From contig NZ_VOPY01000002.1 of NCBI RefSeq assembly GCF_007995095.1, positions 372,001 to 436,000 of the forward strand: a DNA stretch of 64,000 bases, read 5' to 3'. The notes under the pieces were generated by a model that was not told where the DNA came from, did not search any database, and worked only from the letters and a program-made list of their open reading frames with translations. This document shows, piece by piece, positions 7,600-16,817 of this stretch (within the stretch, counting starts at the first letter, position 1; each line of letters begins with the position of its first letter). The DNA comes from Flavisphingopyxis soli. GTDB lineage: Bacteria; Pseudomonadota; Alphaproteobacteria; Sphingomonadales; Sphingomonadaceae. A program made the position numbers and the translations under genes.

Positions 7600-9530
7600 T
7601 CGCCGAAACCGGCCTCCTGCTGCTCTGGCTCGCTGCTGCGCTGGCGGTACTGCAGGCGCTTGCCGGCTTCGCCGGCCTGTCTCGGCGCGGCGAGTATGTC
7701 GCGATCTCCCCCGCCGCACGCCCGCTCGCCGTGCTGCAGGGCCTGCTGTGTCTCGCCGCCTTCGGCTGCCTGATCGCTCTCTTCCTGCGGACCGACCTCA
7801 GCGTCTTGCTCGTCGCGGACAACAGCCACAGCGCCAAGCCATGGCTGTTCAAGTTTGCAGGTGCCTGGGGCAACCACGAAGGCTCGATGCTGCTGTGGCT
7901 GACGATCCTGGGCCTGGGCAGCATCGGCGTGGCGCTGTTCGAGCGGCAGCTCGCGCCGCGGATCGTATCGGCGACGCTCGGCGCGCAAGCAGTGCTTGCC
8001 TTGGGATTTTATGCCTTCCTGCTGTTCGCTTCAAACCCCTTTGCCCGGCTTTCGCCGGCGCCGCCCGAAGGCGCGGGGCTCAACCCCTTGCTGCAGGACC
8101 CTGGTCTCGCCTTCCACCCGCCGACGCTGTATCTCGGCTATGTCGGCCTGTCGGTGGCGTTTTCGTTCGCGGTCGGCGCGATGCTGGCGGGCGATGCCAA
8201 CCGCGCCTTTGCCCGTGCGATGCGTCCCTCGGTGCTGATCGCATGGGTGTTCCTGACGCTCGGCATCACCGCGGGGAGCTACTGGGCCTATTACGAGCTA
8301 GGCTGGGGCGGCTGGTGGTTCTGGGACCCGGTCGAGAATGCCTCGCTGATGCCGTGGCTCGCGGCGACCGCGCTGCTCCATTCGGTCAGCGTCACGGCCA
8401 ACCGCGACGGGCTGCGCGCGTGGACGATCATGCTCGCGCTGGTCGCGTTTTCGATGTCGATGATCGGCACCTTCATTGTTCGTTCGGGGCTGCTGACGAG
8501 CGTCCATTCGTTCGCGGTCGATCCGACCCGCGGGGTGTTCATCCTCGTCCTGCTCGCGCTGTATATCGGCGGCGCGCTGGCGCTGTTCGGCGCGCGGATC
8601 GGCAAGGTCGCGAGCGGGGCGACGTTTGCGCCGGTCAGCCGCGAGGGCGCGCTGGTGATGAACAACCTGCTGCTGTCGGTGATCCTCGCGATCGTCCTGA
8701 TCGGCACGTTCTACCCGATTGCGGCGGAAGCGCTCGGTTATCGCCTGTCGGTCGGGCCGCCCTATTTCAACCGCGCTGCGGGGCCGATCGCGCTCGGCCT
8801 CGTTGCATTGCTGTTCGTCGGGCCGCTGCTGCGCTGGCGGCGCGACCGGCTCGCGCGCCTCCCGGTAATTGCGTGGATGATGCTGGCTATCGCAGGCGTC
8901 GGCGCGATCGCGCTCGTGGTGCTCGTTCCGCGCAGCGCGATCCTGCCCGCGCTGGGCCTCGCGCTCGGCGGCGGACTGGCAATCGCGAGCCTGTTGCCGC
9001 TGACGCGCCGCAGCCTGCGCCGGACGCCCGCGACAACCTGGGCGATGGTCATCGCGCATTTCGGCGTCGCGGTCGCGCTGATCGGCATGGCGTCGAACGC
9101 CGCGTTTACCGAGGAGCGGCTGATCGCGCTGCGGGCGGGCGAGACGACCACGGTCGGGCCGTGGCAGGTCGAACTGACCGCGATCGATCCGGTCGTCGGC
9201 CCCAACTGGACCGCGATCGAGGGCGGGCTTGTCGCGCGCTATGACGGCGGTGCGCCTACGACCCTGCACCCGCAACTGCGCGCCTTCACTACGCCGCCGA
9301 CCGAGACCAGCGAGGCGGCGCTGCTGACGCGCTGGAAGGGGCAGCTCTATGCCGTGCTTGGCCAGCCGACGAGCGAAGGGCGCTGGCAACTGCGCCTGTG
9401 GTGGAAGCCGTTTGTCACGCTGATCTGGCTCGGCGGGATATTGATCGCTTTGGGCGGCGCGCTGTCGCTCGTCGCGCGGATCGGCCTGCTGCGCCGCGCC
9501 CGTCACTACGTCCGGCAGGTGATGCCATGA
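7596..9530 (+). CDS. ccmF: heme lyase CcmF
   Basis: 644 residues, highly hydrophobic, with many predicted membrane helices. It carries the tryptophan-rich heme-handling motif (WGGWWFWDPVENASLMPW, near residue 235) and the conserved histidines around SVLLVADNSHSAKPW and LLHSVSVTANRDGLRAW. CcmF is the membrane core of the cytochrome c heme lyase. Translation starts at GTG 7596, overlapping the ccmE stop (GTGA). The length is normal for the family. Confidence 0.95.
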   Translation: MIAETGLLLLWLAAALAVLQALAGFAGLSRRGEYVAISPAARPLAVLQGLLCLAAFGCLIALFLRTDLSVLLVADNSHSAKPWLFKFAGAWGNHEGSMLLWLTILGLGSIGVALFERQLAPRIVSATLGAQAVLALGFYAFLLFASNPFARLSPAPPEGAGLNPLLQDPGLAFHPPTLYLGYVGLSVAFSFAVGAMLAGDANRAFARAMRPSVLIAWVFLTLGITAGSYWAYYELGWGGWWFWDPVENASLMPWLAATALLHSVSVTANRDGLRAWTIMLALVAFSMSMIGTFIVRSGLLTSVHSFAVDPTRGVFILVLLALYIGGALALFGARIGKVASGATFAPVSREGALVMNNLLLSVILAIVLIGTFYPIAAEALGYRLSVGPPYFNRAAGPIALGLVALLFVGPLLRWRRDRLARLPVIAWMMLAIAGVGAIALVVLVPRSAILPALGLALGGGLAIASLLPLTRRSLRRTPATTWAMVIAHFGVAVALIGMASNAAFTEERLIALRAGETTTVGPWQVELTAIDPVVGPNWTAIEGGLVARYDGGAPTTLHPQLRAFTTPPTETSEAALLTRWKGQLYAVLGQPTSEGRWQLRLWWKPFVTLIWLGGILIALGGALSLVARIGLLRRARHYVRQVMP

Positions 9531-10054
9531 AGCGCGTGTTGCTCTGGACGCCGTTCGCGCTTGCGGCGCTGCTGCTTGGCCTGATGCTCGCCCGGCTTGA
9601 CGCGCCGCACGACGAAACGATTGCCTCGCAATGGGTCGACAAGCCGATGCCCGCGTTCAACCTGCCGCCCGCGACCGATGGCATTCCCGGCCTTGCCGCC
9701 GCCGACCTTGCCACCGGCGAGCCACATCTCGTCAATATCTTCGCCAGCTGGTGTGTGCCGTGCCGCGTCGAGGCACCGATGCTCGAGACGCTGCGCGCGC
9801 GCGGGGTCAGGGTCGTCGGGATCGCGATCCGCGATACGCCGAAAGATGTCGCCAGCTTCCTGTCCGAATACGGCAATCCCTATGCGCGGATCGGCAGTGA
9901 CGTTGATAGCAATGTCCAGATTGCGATCGGATCGTCGGGGGTGCCCGAAAGCTTCCTTGTCGACGGCAAGGGGATCGTCCGCGAACAGATCCAGGGCGTG
10001 ATCCTGGAAAGCGACGTCGATCGTATTGTCGCCAAGATGAAGGCGATGCGATGA
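9527..10054 (+). CDS. ccmG: thiol:disulfide interchange protein CcmG/DsbE
   Basis: 175 residues. One N-terminal membrane anchor (LLWTPFALAALLLGLMLARL) is followed by a thioredoxin domain with active site WCVPC at residues 75-79 and the cis-proline region GSSGVPESFLVDGKG. CcmG reduces the CXXCH cysteines of apocytochrome c, or CcmH, before heme attachment. It overlaps ccmF and ccmH by 4 bases on each side. Confidence 0.95.
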   Translation: MKRVLLWTPFALAALLLGLMLARLDAPHDETIASQWVDKPMPAFNLPPATDGIPGLAAADLATGEPHLVNIFASWCVPCRVEAPMLETLRARGVRVVGIAIRDTPKDVASFLSEYGNPYARIGSDVDSNVQIAIGSSGVPESFLVDGKGIVREQIQGVILESDVDRIVAKMKAMR

Positions 10055-10476
10055 TGCGCCGGGTCTTGCTCGTCGCGCTGGTCTTCGCCGCGCCGCTCGC
10101 CGCGCAGGATGCGGTGCCGCCCGCCGAATATGCCTATCGCCAGCTGCCCGATGCGCGCGCCGAGGCCGAGGCGCACGCGCTGATGACAACGCTGCGCTGC
10201 CTCGTCTGCCAGGGCCAGTCGATCGCCGACAGCGATGCGGCGCTGGCCGGCGACATGCGCAGCCTGGTGCGGCAGCGGATCGCCGCGGGCGAGACCCCCG
10301 ATCAGGTGCGCGCCTGGCTGGTTGATCGCTATGGCGACTGGGTCAGTTACGATCCGCCGCTGACTCCCGCGACCTGGCCGTTGTGGGCGGCGCCGATCGC
10401 GCTGCTCGGCCTGGGCGGCTGGCTTGCCGCGCGCAAACTGCGCCGCAAGCGCTCAGGCACGGGAGACGGGGAATGA
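10051..10476 (+). CDS. ccmH: cytochrome c-type biogenesis protein CcmH (CcmL)
   Basis: 141 residues. A signal peptide (MMRRVLLVALVFAAPLAAQ) precedes the redox motif LRCLVCQ with C50 and C53, then a three-helix domain and a C-terminal membrane helix (WPLWAAPIALLGLGGWLAA) with a basic cytoplasmic tail. It reduces apocytochrome c as part of the heme lyase complex with CcmF and CcmI. A second ATG directly after the first is equally possible as start. Confidence 0.93.
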   Translation: MMRRVLLVALVFAAPLAAQDAVPPAEYAYRQLPDARAEAEAHALMTTLRCLVCQGQSIADSDAALAGDMRSLVRQRIAAGETPDQVRAWLVDRYGDWVSYDPPLTPATWPLWAAPIALLGLGGWLAARKLRRKRSGTGDGE

Positions 10477-11150
10477 TCGGCTTGATCGTCGTCGGCCTGC
10501 TGGTCCTGGCGGTCGTCGCGCTGGCGGCGTGGCGCTGGTTGCCGTCGCCCGCCTATCTGCCGCTCGCCGCTGCGCTGTCGCTCGGCCTTGCAGGCTATGC
10601 GTGGCAGGGGCGGCCGATGCTGCCCGGCACACCCGTACAGCGCGTCGTTAGCACGCAGACGTCGGGCGAGCGGATCGACAAGCCGTTGATGGGGATGGTC
10701 CGCCGCCTCGATGCGGCGACCAACTGGCTGATGCTGTCCGACAGCCTCGCGCGAAGCGGCGACAGCGAGAGTGCCGCCAAGGTGCTTGCCAAGGCGACCA
10801 AGCTCTATCCGCAAAGCGCCGACCTGTGGGTCGGCTATGGCGCGGCGTTGCTCGCGCACTCGGACGGACAGGCGACGCGCGCCAGCGACATCGCCTTCGC
10901 CGAAGCGCGCCGCCGGGACCCCGGCCATCCCGGACCCGATTTCTACCAGGGGATCGCCGCGGTTCGCGCGGGCGATCTCAACGAGGCCGAGCGGCTGTGG
11001 TCGCGCGTCTACCAGCGCACCGATGGCGACGCAGCTTGGCGGCAGGACCTTGCCCAGCGGCTGACGCTGGTCCGCGCACTGATCGCGCAACGCGACGCCG
11101 GGCTTGCCGCCGGACCAGCGGGGGCGGGTGACACGAGCCCCCAACAATGA
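10473..11150 (+). CDS. ccmI: CcmI-like TPR protein, apocytochrome c chaperone
   Basis: 225 residues. There are two N-terminal hydrophobic segments (residues 1-20 and about 28-45), then TPR-like helices (NWLMLSDSLARSGDSESAAK, KLYPQSADLWVGYGAALL, then FYQGIAAVRAGDLNEAERLW). This is the layout of a shortened CcmI, which holds the C-terminus of apocytochrome c for CcmF/CcmH. It is the last gene of the operon and overlaps the ccmH stop by 4 bases. Full-length CcmI of other proteobacteria is longer, so it may be a reduced form. Confidence 0.75.
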   Translation: MIGLIVVGLLVLAVVALAAWRWLPSPAYLPLAAALSLGLAGYAWQGRPMLPGTPVQRVVSTQTSGERIDKPLMGMVRRLDAATNWLMLSDSLARSGDSESAAKVLAKATKLYPQSADLWVGYGAALLAHSDGQATRASDIAFAEARRRDPGHPGPDFYQGIAAVRAGDLNEAERLWSRVYQRTDGDAAWRQDLAQRLTLVRALIAQRDAGLAAGPAGAGDTSPQQ

Positions 11151-11226
11151 CAATTGCTTGTCGCGTAACGCTGCAGCATGATACGGGCGCGCGCCGTCTC
11201 ATGCGGCATGTCTCTGGGGCTCGTCG

Positions 11227-13164
11227 ATGACCACCGCCAACATGGAAAACGACGCGCCCGCGTCATCAGGCGATTCGGCGCTGCATCGCGGCCATGGCCA
11301 TGGCCACGGCAGCGACCCGATGCTCAAGCTGTCGATCAGCGCGATCGGCATCGTCTTCGGCGATATCGGCACCAGTCCGCTCTACGCATTTCGCGAGACC
11401 TTTGACGGCCATCACAAGCTCGCGCTCGATCCGCTGCATATCTACGGCGTCGTCAGCCTGATGTTCTGGTCGATGATGCTCGTCGTGACGATCAAGTACG
11501 TGTCGATCATCATGCGCGCCGACAACAAGGGCGAAGGCGGCAGCCTGGCGTTGCTCGCACTGGTCGGGCGGCGGACGCGCAACATGCGCTGGTCGACCGG
11601 CCTGGTCCTGCTTGGCGTGTTCGCGACCGCGTTGTTCTATGGCGATTCGATGATTACGCCGGCGGTATCGGTGCTTGGCGCGGTCGAGGGTATATCGGTC
11701 TATAGCCCGGCTTTGTCGGTGGTGATCGTGCCGCTCGCGGTGTTCATCCTTGTTTTCCTGTTCTTCATCCAGAGCAAGGGCAGCGCCAAGGTCGGCGCGT
11801 TCTTCGGCCCGATCATGCTGCTGTATTTCGGCGTCATATCGACGCTCGGGATCCTCAGCATCGCCCAGACCCCGGCGATCCTGACCGCCTTTTCACCGCA
11901 TTATGCGGTCTTGTTCTTCGTTTCCGATCCGCTCGCCGGCTTCCTGTCGCTCGGCACCGTGGTGCTCGCCGTCACCGGCGCCGAGGCGCTCTATTCGGAC
12001 ATGGGCCATTTCGGCCGCCGGCCGATCGGATTGAGCTGGCTGGTCTTTGTCCTGCCCGCGCTGATGATGAACTATATGGGCCAGGCGGCGCTGCTGCTGC
12101 GCAACCCGTTGGCGCTCGAAAGCCCGTTCTACCGGCTGGCCCCCGACTGGTTCCAGATTCCGCTGATCATCATCGCGACGATGGCCGCGATCATCGCCTC
12201 GCAGGCGGTCATATCGGGCGCCTTCTCGGTCACTCAGCAAGCAATCCAGCTCGGCTTCATGCCGCGGCTGCGGATCGACCACACCAGCGCCAAGACCGCC
12301 GGGCAGATCTACATCCCGAGCGTCAACTGGGCGCTGATGGTGATGGTCATCGTCCTTGTTCTCGTCTTCCGGTCGTCGTCGAACCTGACCAGCGCCTATG
12401 GCATCGCGGTGACCGGCGCGATGTTCATCGACACCTGCCTGCTGACCGTACTGGTGCTCTACATGTGGCGCTGGAAGAAGCGCTATGCGCTGCCGCTGCT
12501 CGGCATATTCTTCCTCGTCGACGGGGCCTATTTGGCGGCCAACCTGACCAAGATTCCCGATGGCGGCTGGTTCCCGCTGACCGTCGGCTTCGTCATCTTC
12601 ACGCTGCTCACGACCTGGGCGGCGGGGCGCACGCTGATGCGCGAGAGGATGCGCGAACTGGCGATGCCGATCCCGGTGTTCGTTAAGTCGGCGGCCAATT
12701 CGGCGGCGCGCGTGCCCGGCACCGCGGTCTTCATGACGAGCACCGCGTCGGGCGTGCCGCACGCCCTGCTGCACAACCTCAAGCACAACAAGGTGCTCCA
12801 CGAGCGCGTCATCCTGTTGACCGTCAAGATCGCCGACGAACCGTATATCGGTGGCGATCACCGCGTCGAGCACGAGGACCTGGGCAATGGGTTCCATCGC
12901 CTCGTGCTGCGCTACGGCTTCATGGAGCAGCCCGACGTGCCCGAGGCGCTGGCGCAGATCAATTCGTGCGGTGCGCCGTTCAAGATGATGGAAACCAGCT
13001 TCTTCCTGTCGCGCCAGACGTTGCTTGCATCGAAGAACCCGGCGATGCCGCTGTGGCGCGAGAAGCTGTTCGCGTGGATGCTGCGCAACGCCGAAAGCGC
13101 GATGGAGTTCTTCCGCCTGCCGACCAACCGCGTCGTCGAACTGGGCAGCCAGCTCGAGATCTGA
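11227..13164 (+). CDS. kup: potassium uptake transporter Kup
   Basis: 645 residues with about twelve membrane helices. The family signature begins at [20 protein letters not shown], followed by [20 protein letters not shown] and [20 protein letters not shown] cytoplasmic C-terminal domain follows the last helix. Kup is a proton-potassium symporter of the KUP/HAK/KT family. Before the first helix there is an unusual histidine stretch HRGHGHGHG (H20, H23, H25, H27). The stop is 7 bases from the convergent GST gene. Confidence 0.93.
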   Translation: MTTANMENDAPASSGDSALHRGHGHGHGSDPMLKLSISAIGIVFGDIGTSPLYAFRETFDGHHKLALDPLHIYGVVSLMFWSMMLVVTIKYVSIIMRADNKGEGGSLALLALVGRRTRNMRWSTGLVLLGVFATALFYGDSMITPAVSVLGAVEGISVYSPALSVVIVPLAVFILVFLFFIQSKGSAKVGAFFGPIMLLYFGVISTLGILSIAQTPAILTAFSPHYAVLFFVSDPLAGFLSLGTVVLAVTGAEALYSDMGHFGRRPIGLSWLVFVLPALMMNYMGQAALLLRNPLALESPFYRLAPDWFQIPLIIIATMAAIIASQAVISGAFSVTQQAIQLGFMPRLRIDHTSAKTAGQIYIPSVNWALMVMVIVLVLVFRSSSNLTSAYGIAVTGAMFIDTCLLTVLVLYMWRWKKRYALPLLGIFFLVDGAYLAANLTKIPDGGWFPLTVGFVIFTLLTTWAAGRTLMRERMRELAMPIPVFVKSAANSAARVPGTAVFMTSTASGVPHALLHNLKHNKVLHERVILLTVKIADEPYIGGDHRVEHEDLGNGFHRLVLRYGFMEQPDVPEALAQINSCGAPFKMMETSFFLSRQTLLASKNPAMPLWREKLFAWMLRNAESAMEFFRLPTNRVVELGSQLEI

Positions 13165-13171
13165 CGGCGGG

Positions 13172-13849
13172 TCAGGCGAGCATAGTGCGCGCCTTTTCGA
13201 CGAACTTCGCCGCATCGTCGTCGGTTTTGACCGCGCGCGGCGGAACCTGCATCGCGCGGACCACCGCCGGGCGGTCCTTGATCCGGTCATGCCAGGCCTT
13301 GAGCGCGGGGTGGCGATCGAGTGTCAGACCCGGCCAGCCATGCGCCGCGACCCACGGCCAGGCCGCCATGTCGGCGATGGTGTATGCGTCGCCAGCCAGC
13401 CATTCGTTGGCGGCGAGCTGGGCCTCCATGACGTCGAACAGGCGGTAGCTTTCGCGTTCATAGCGTTCGATCGCGGCCGGGATCGTCTCGGGAAAATATT
13501 TCTTGAAGACGTTGAGCTGGCCCATCATCGGGCCGAGGCCGCCCATCTGCCACATCAGCCACTGGATCGTCCGGCTGCGTGCCTGGTCTTCGGCAGGCAG
13601 GAAGTGGCCCGATTGTTCGGCAAGATAGAGCAGGATCGCGCCCGATTCGAACACCGCAAACCCGCCATCGACCGTCCGATCGACGATTGCGGGGATGCGG
13701 CCATTGGGATTGATCTTGAGGAATTCGGCCTGTTTCTGTTCGGCCGCGCCAAGATCGATGAAGTGCGGCGTGTAATCGAGCCCCGCCTCTTCGAGGAAGA
13801 TCGCGACCTTGTATCCGTTGGGCGTGGCGGCGGTGTAGAAATCGATCAT
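13172..13849 (-). CDS. glutathione S-transferase family protein (YfcG/Nu-like)
   Basis: 225 residues from the ATG at 13849, preceded by GAGGAG. The N-terminal thioredoxin-like domain (MIDFYTAATPNGYKVAIFLE) with KINPNGRIPAIVD and FESGAILLYLAE is the glutathione-binding region. The C-terminal all-helical domain carries WLAGDAYTIADMAAWPW. The TPNGYK motif and the length match the YfcG/GstB group of disulfide-bond reductases. A longer frame exists upstream to 14095 but lacks GST sequence. Confidence 0.88.
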   Translation of the reverse strand: MIDFYTAATPNGYKVAIFLEEAGLDYTPHFIDLGAAEQKQAEFLKINPNGRIPAIVDRTVDGGFAVFESGAILLYLAEQSGHFLPAEDQARSRTIQWLMWQMGGLGPMMGQLNVFKKYFPETIPAAIERYERESYRLFDVMEAQLAANEWLAGDAYTIADMAAWPWVAAHGWPGLTLDRHPALKAWHDRIKDRPAVVRAMQVPPRAVKTDDDAAKFVEKARTMLA

Positions 13850-13988
13850 GCAGGCTCCTCGAGGGATCGAAGTTGATCCGTTGTGGTGGAAATATGGCGC
13901 CCGATCCAATCCTTGGGCTATATCAGCGAGGTGGGACGTCGGGCGCGAAAAACAACCGGTGGATGACGACGCGAGAGGAGAAGGCGCC

Positions 13989-14768
13989 ATGACGGGGAAG
14001 GCCAGCACATCGCTTCCTTCGGGATCGGCCCTGCTCACGGGCATCCCGGCGCACCTACTCGACGATGATACCCTGTCGGCCAGCCTGCGGCGCATGGGGC
14101 TTTCGCCGGGCGACCCCCAGGATGTCGCGTTTGACGGGGTGGTGGCGCGCGAGTGGGCGATCGGCTTTCCCGCGTGCTCGATGCGCGTGGCCCGGATCGT
14201 ACCGAGCGGGGCTATGGCGAAGAGATTGGCGGGCCGTTATCCCGGGTTGGGCAGCGCGGATTTCGCCCCGCCCGAAGACCGCACCGTGATCCTGAGCTGG
14301 CACGGGGCGGCGCTGCGGATGCCCGATGGCGATCTTGAGACGATCCTCACGACGCTCGCCTTGTTGTCGGCCTTCCTGTTTCCGCGGCAGATCCAGTGGT
14401 GCCCGGCCCGGTTGTGGTCCGAGGCCCCCGAAATCACGCGCGGGATCGAAAAATATCTCGGCGGTGCCCCGCTTCCCGTGCTCCATCTCGTCGGTTTCGA
14501 CCGAGGAAGCGGCGAGGGCGCGGCGCGCATCGTAACACGTGGCCTCGGAGTCTTTACCGGGCAGGAGCTCACCGCCGACGCCACCCAGCTGGGCGCGGCG
14601 GAGACGGTCCGGCGGCTCGCCCGGCTGGTCCTCGACATGATCGAAAACGGTCCCGTGCTGCGGAACGCGACGATCGACGGGCTGCTGCCGAGCGAAACGA
14701 TCGTGCTCAGCCCGAAGCCGGGGATCGACGGAAACGATCTCGTCGATATCGCAATCCATCCGGCATAG
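13989..14768 (+). CDS. hypothetical protein, possibly DUF4261-like
   Basis: 259 residues from the ATG at 13989, preceded by GAGAGGAGAAGG. There is no signal peptide or membrane segment. The body alternates strands and helices (VVAREWAIGFPACSMRVARI, ETILTTLALLSAFLFPRQI). The C-terminal part (RIVTRGLGVFTGQELTADA ... LVLDMIENGPVLRNATIDG) is reminiscent of DUF4261, but I am not sure. It ends in the same frame as the downstream AHH-domain gene, 57 bases before that gene's GTG. Function is unknown. Confidence 0.6.
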   Translation: MTGKASTSLPSGSALLTGIPAHLLDDDTLSASLRRMGLSPGDPQDVAFDGVVAREWAIGFPACSMRVARIVPSGAMAKRLAGRYPGLGSADFAPPEDRTVILSWHGAALRMPDGDLETILTTLALLSAFLFPRQIQWCPARLWSEAPEITRGIEKYLGGAPLPVLHLVGFDRGSGEGAARIVTRGLGVFTGQELTADATQLGAAETVRRLARLVLDMIENGPVLRNATIDGLLPSETIVLSPKPGIDGNDLVDIAIHPA

Positions 14769-14825
14769 GGGGCGGGGCTGGATCACGACGGGGCGATCGA
14801 GCGACGCACGCCTTCAGGGCCGGCG

Positions 14826-15293
14826 GTGCGCTGGTCGGTGCGAACGCCGACGCGGCCGGGCTTCCAGCGACACCATATCCTGCCCGCAGGCTTGCTCCGC
14901 CATCGACAGTTCAGCGGTTTTTTCGCTTGGCTCGCGCTCTACGGTTTCGCCATCAACCGGTTTTCGAGCAACGGAATATTGCTCCCGGCGCGCTCGATAG
15001 AGGCGCGCCGCACGGGGCGCGCGCTCCATCGCGGACCGCATCCCGGCTATAGCGATATCGTCGCGTCGCGGGTCGAGACGATCCGAGTTTCCGCGCTGGC
15101 GCGGCGCGAACGCTTTGCCGGACATGCTGCACACGATGCGATCGGGCAACTGACGATCCTGCAAGCCGCGCTCAGGCGGACGATCGACGGGAGCATGCCG
15201 CGCTCGATCTGGCTCAACCGGCGCGACCCGATGCGGCTCTACGCCGATACGCAGGCGCTCGACCGGGAGATCTATGCGCTGTTTCCCGACTAG
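14826..15293 (+). CDS. AHH domain-containing protein (predicted HNH-superfamily nuclease fold)
   Basis: 155 residues from GTG 14826. GFQRHHILPAGLL near residues 12-24, FAINRFSSNGILLP and GRALHRGPHPGYSDIV match the AHH family, predicted HNH/ENDO VII-type nucleases with a conserved A/R-H-H. The remainder is helical. The gene is in the same frame as the preceding protein, separated by one TAG (14766-14768) and 19 codons. No good ribosome-binding site precedes the GTG, so the true start is uncertain. Whether it is an active nuclease or a chromosomal derivative of a toxin domain is not known. Confidence 0.65.
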   Translation: MRWSVRTPTRPGFQRHHILPAGLLRHRQFSGFFAWLALYGFAINRFSSNGILLPARSIEARRTGRALHRGPHPGYSDIVASRVETIRVSALARRERFAGHAAHDAIGQLTILQAALRRTIDGSMPRSIWLNRRDPMRLYADTQALDREIYALFPD

Positions 15294-15305
15294 GCCGCGT
15301 TGCGG

Positions 15306-16280
15306 CTAGAGGCGCACCTTGGCGTCGAGTTCGGCGCGCGCTTCGAGATATTCGGCCTCGAGCCGCGCGACGCGGTCGGCGATCGTTTCGACGACATCGA
15401 CCGAACCGATGCCCTGACCCGAGCCCCAGATGTCCTTCCACGCCTTTGCCTTGGCATTGCTCCCGCTGCCGAAGTTCATCTTGCTCGGGTCGCTTTCGGG
15501 CAGGTCGTCGGGATCGAGCCCGGCGGCGCGGATCGATGATTTGAGATAGTTGCCGTGAATGCCGGTGAAGAGGTTGGTGTAGACGATGTCGTCGGCGCGG
15601 CCGTCGACGATGGCCTGCTTGTATTCGGCCGGGGCATTGGCCTCGGCGGTGGCGATGAAGGCCGAGCCGATATAGGCGAAATCGGCGCCCATCGCCTGCG
15701 CGGCGAGGATGCCGCGGCCGGTCGAAAGCGAACCCGACAGCGCGACGGGGCCATCGAACCACTGGCGGATTTCGGCCATCAGCGCGAAGGGCGAAATCTT
15801 GCCGGCATGGCCGCCCGCTCCCGCGCCGACGGGGATCAGGCCGTCAGCGCCCTTTTCGATCGCCTTGTGCGAATACATGTCGTTGATGACGTCATGCAGC
15901 GTGATCCCGCCCCATGAATGCACCGCTTCGTTCAAATCCTCACGCGCGCCGAGCGAGGTGATAACGATCGGGACCTTCCACTTGGCGCAGGTCGCGACAT
16001 CGGCGTCGAGCCGGTCGTTCGAGCGGTGGACGATCTGGTTGACCGCATAGGGGGCGGCAGGACGATCTGGGTGATCGCGATTGTGCGCCGCGAGTTCCTC
16101 GGTGATCTGGTGAAGCCATTCGTCGAACTGGGCCTGCGGCCTTGCATTGAGCGAGGGAAAGGATCCGACGATCCCCGCCTTGCATTGTGCGATCACCAGC
16201 TCTGGGCCGGAAACAATGAACATCGGCGAGCCGATGACCGGCAGGCGCAGCTTGTCGAACAGGGGGGAGGGAAGGGTCAT
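15306..16280 (-). CDS. nitronate monooxygenase family flavoprotein
   Basis: 324 residues, a TIM-barrel of the NMO/2-nitropropane dioxygenase family. The N-terminus (RLPVIGSPMFIVSGPELVIA) and the FMN phosphate-binding region (GADGLIPVGAGAGGHAG, then VALSGSLSTGRGILAAQAMG and GADFAYIGSAFIAT) are diagnostic. The enzyme is expected to oxidise alkyl nitronates using FMN and oxygen. It is convergent with the AHH gene (12 bases) and divergent from the BLUF gene across a 123-base region. Confidence 0.88.
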   Translation of the reverse strand: MTLPSPLFDKLRLPVIGSPMFIVSGPELVIAQCKAGIVGSFPSLNARPQAQFDEWLHQITEELAAHNRDHPDRPAAPYAVNQIVHRSNDRLDADVATCAKWKVPIVITSLGAREDLNEAVHSWGGITLHDVINDMYSHKAIEKGADGLIPVGAGAGGHAGKISPFALMAEIRQWFDGPVALSGSLSTGRGILAAQAMGADFAYIGSAFIATAEANAPAEYKQAIVDGRADDIVYTNLFTGIHGNYLKSSIRAAGLDPDDLPESDPSKMNFGSGSNAKAKAWKDIWGSGQGIGSVDVVETIADRVARLEAEYLEARAELDAKVRL

Positions 16281-16403
16281 GCACCGACCCTTAGCGAAGG
16301 TGCCAAGCCTGTCCAGTATCGGCCGCCCAATGACGCCAATATGTCCTTAACACGATGTCAGGGATTTCACCGATAATGAGTTGATCAAATGAGAGGAACA
16401 TCC

Positions 16404-16805
16404 ATGCCCATCGATTCGATCACCTATATCAGCACCGCCGCGACAAAGATCGATGGACCCGTCCTCGATGCCATCCTCGTTGTGTCGCGGCGCAACAATG
16501 CGCGCGACGGCCTGTCGGGGATGCTGATTTATGATGGCGTGCGTTTTCTCCAGTATCTCGAGGGCGCAGCGTTCGAAATCGACGCCGCGCTGACGCGGAT
16601 CCGCGCCGACGAGCGGCATCGCGGACTGGTCGTCCTGGCGCGCAAGGGCATCGAACGGCGCCAATTCGGCGAATGGGCGATGGCGAGCCGTCAAACGATC
16701 GGCGGCGAATCGATCGCCGATGCAGTGGTCGACATGACTCGCGATTGCGATCCGACCGTTGCTGCCGAGCTGGTCAGTTTTGCCCGGCTGCGCGACGCCG
16801 CCTGA
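16404..16805 (+). CDS. BLUF domain blue-light sensor
   Basis: 133 residues from the ATG at 16404, with GAGAGGAA 7 bases upstream (an ATG at 16389 overlaps that site and is less likely). The flavin-binding hydrogen-bond network is complete: Y8 in SITYIS, N32 in RRNNARDG, Q50 in RFLQYLEG, and W91/M93 in FGEWAM. These match in spacing Tyr21, Asn45, Gln63, Trp104 and Met106 of AppA. It is a short stand-alone BLUF protein with no fused output domain, so it presumably signals through a partner. The neighbours do not identify that partner. Confidence 0.93.
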   Translation: MPIDSITYISTAATKIDGPVLDAILVVSRRNNARDGLSGMLIYDGVRFLQYLEGAAFEIDAALTRIRADERHRGLVVLARKGIERRQFGEWAMASRQTIGGESIADAVVDMTRDCDPTVAAELVSFARLRDAA

Positions 16806-16817
16806 TCGCCGGCGCGC

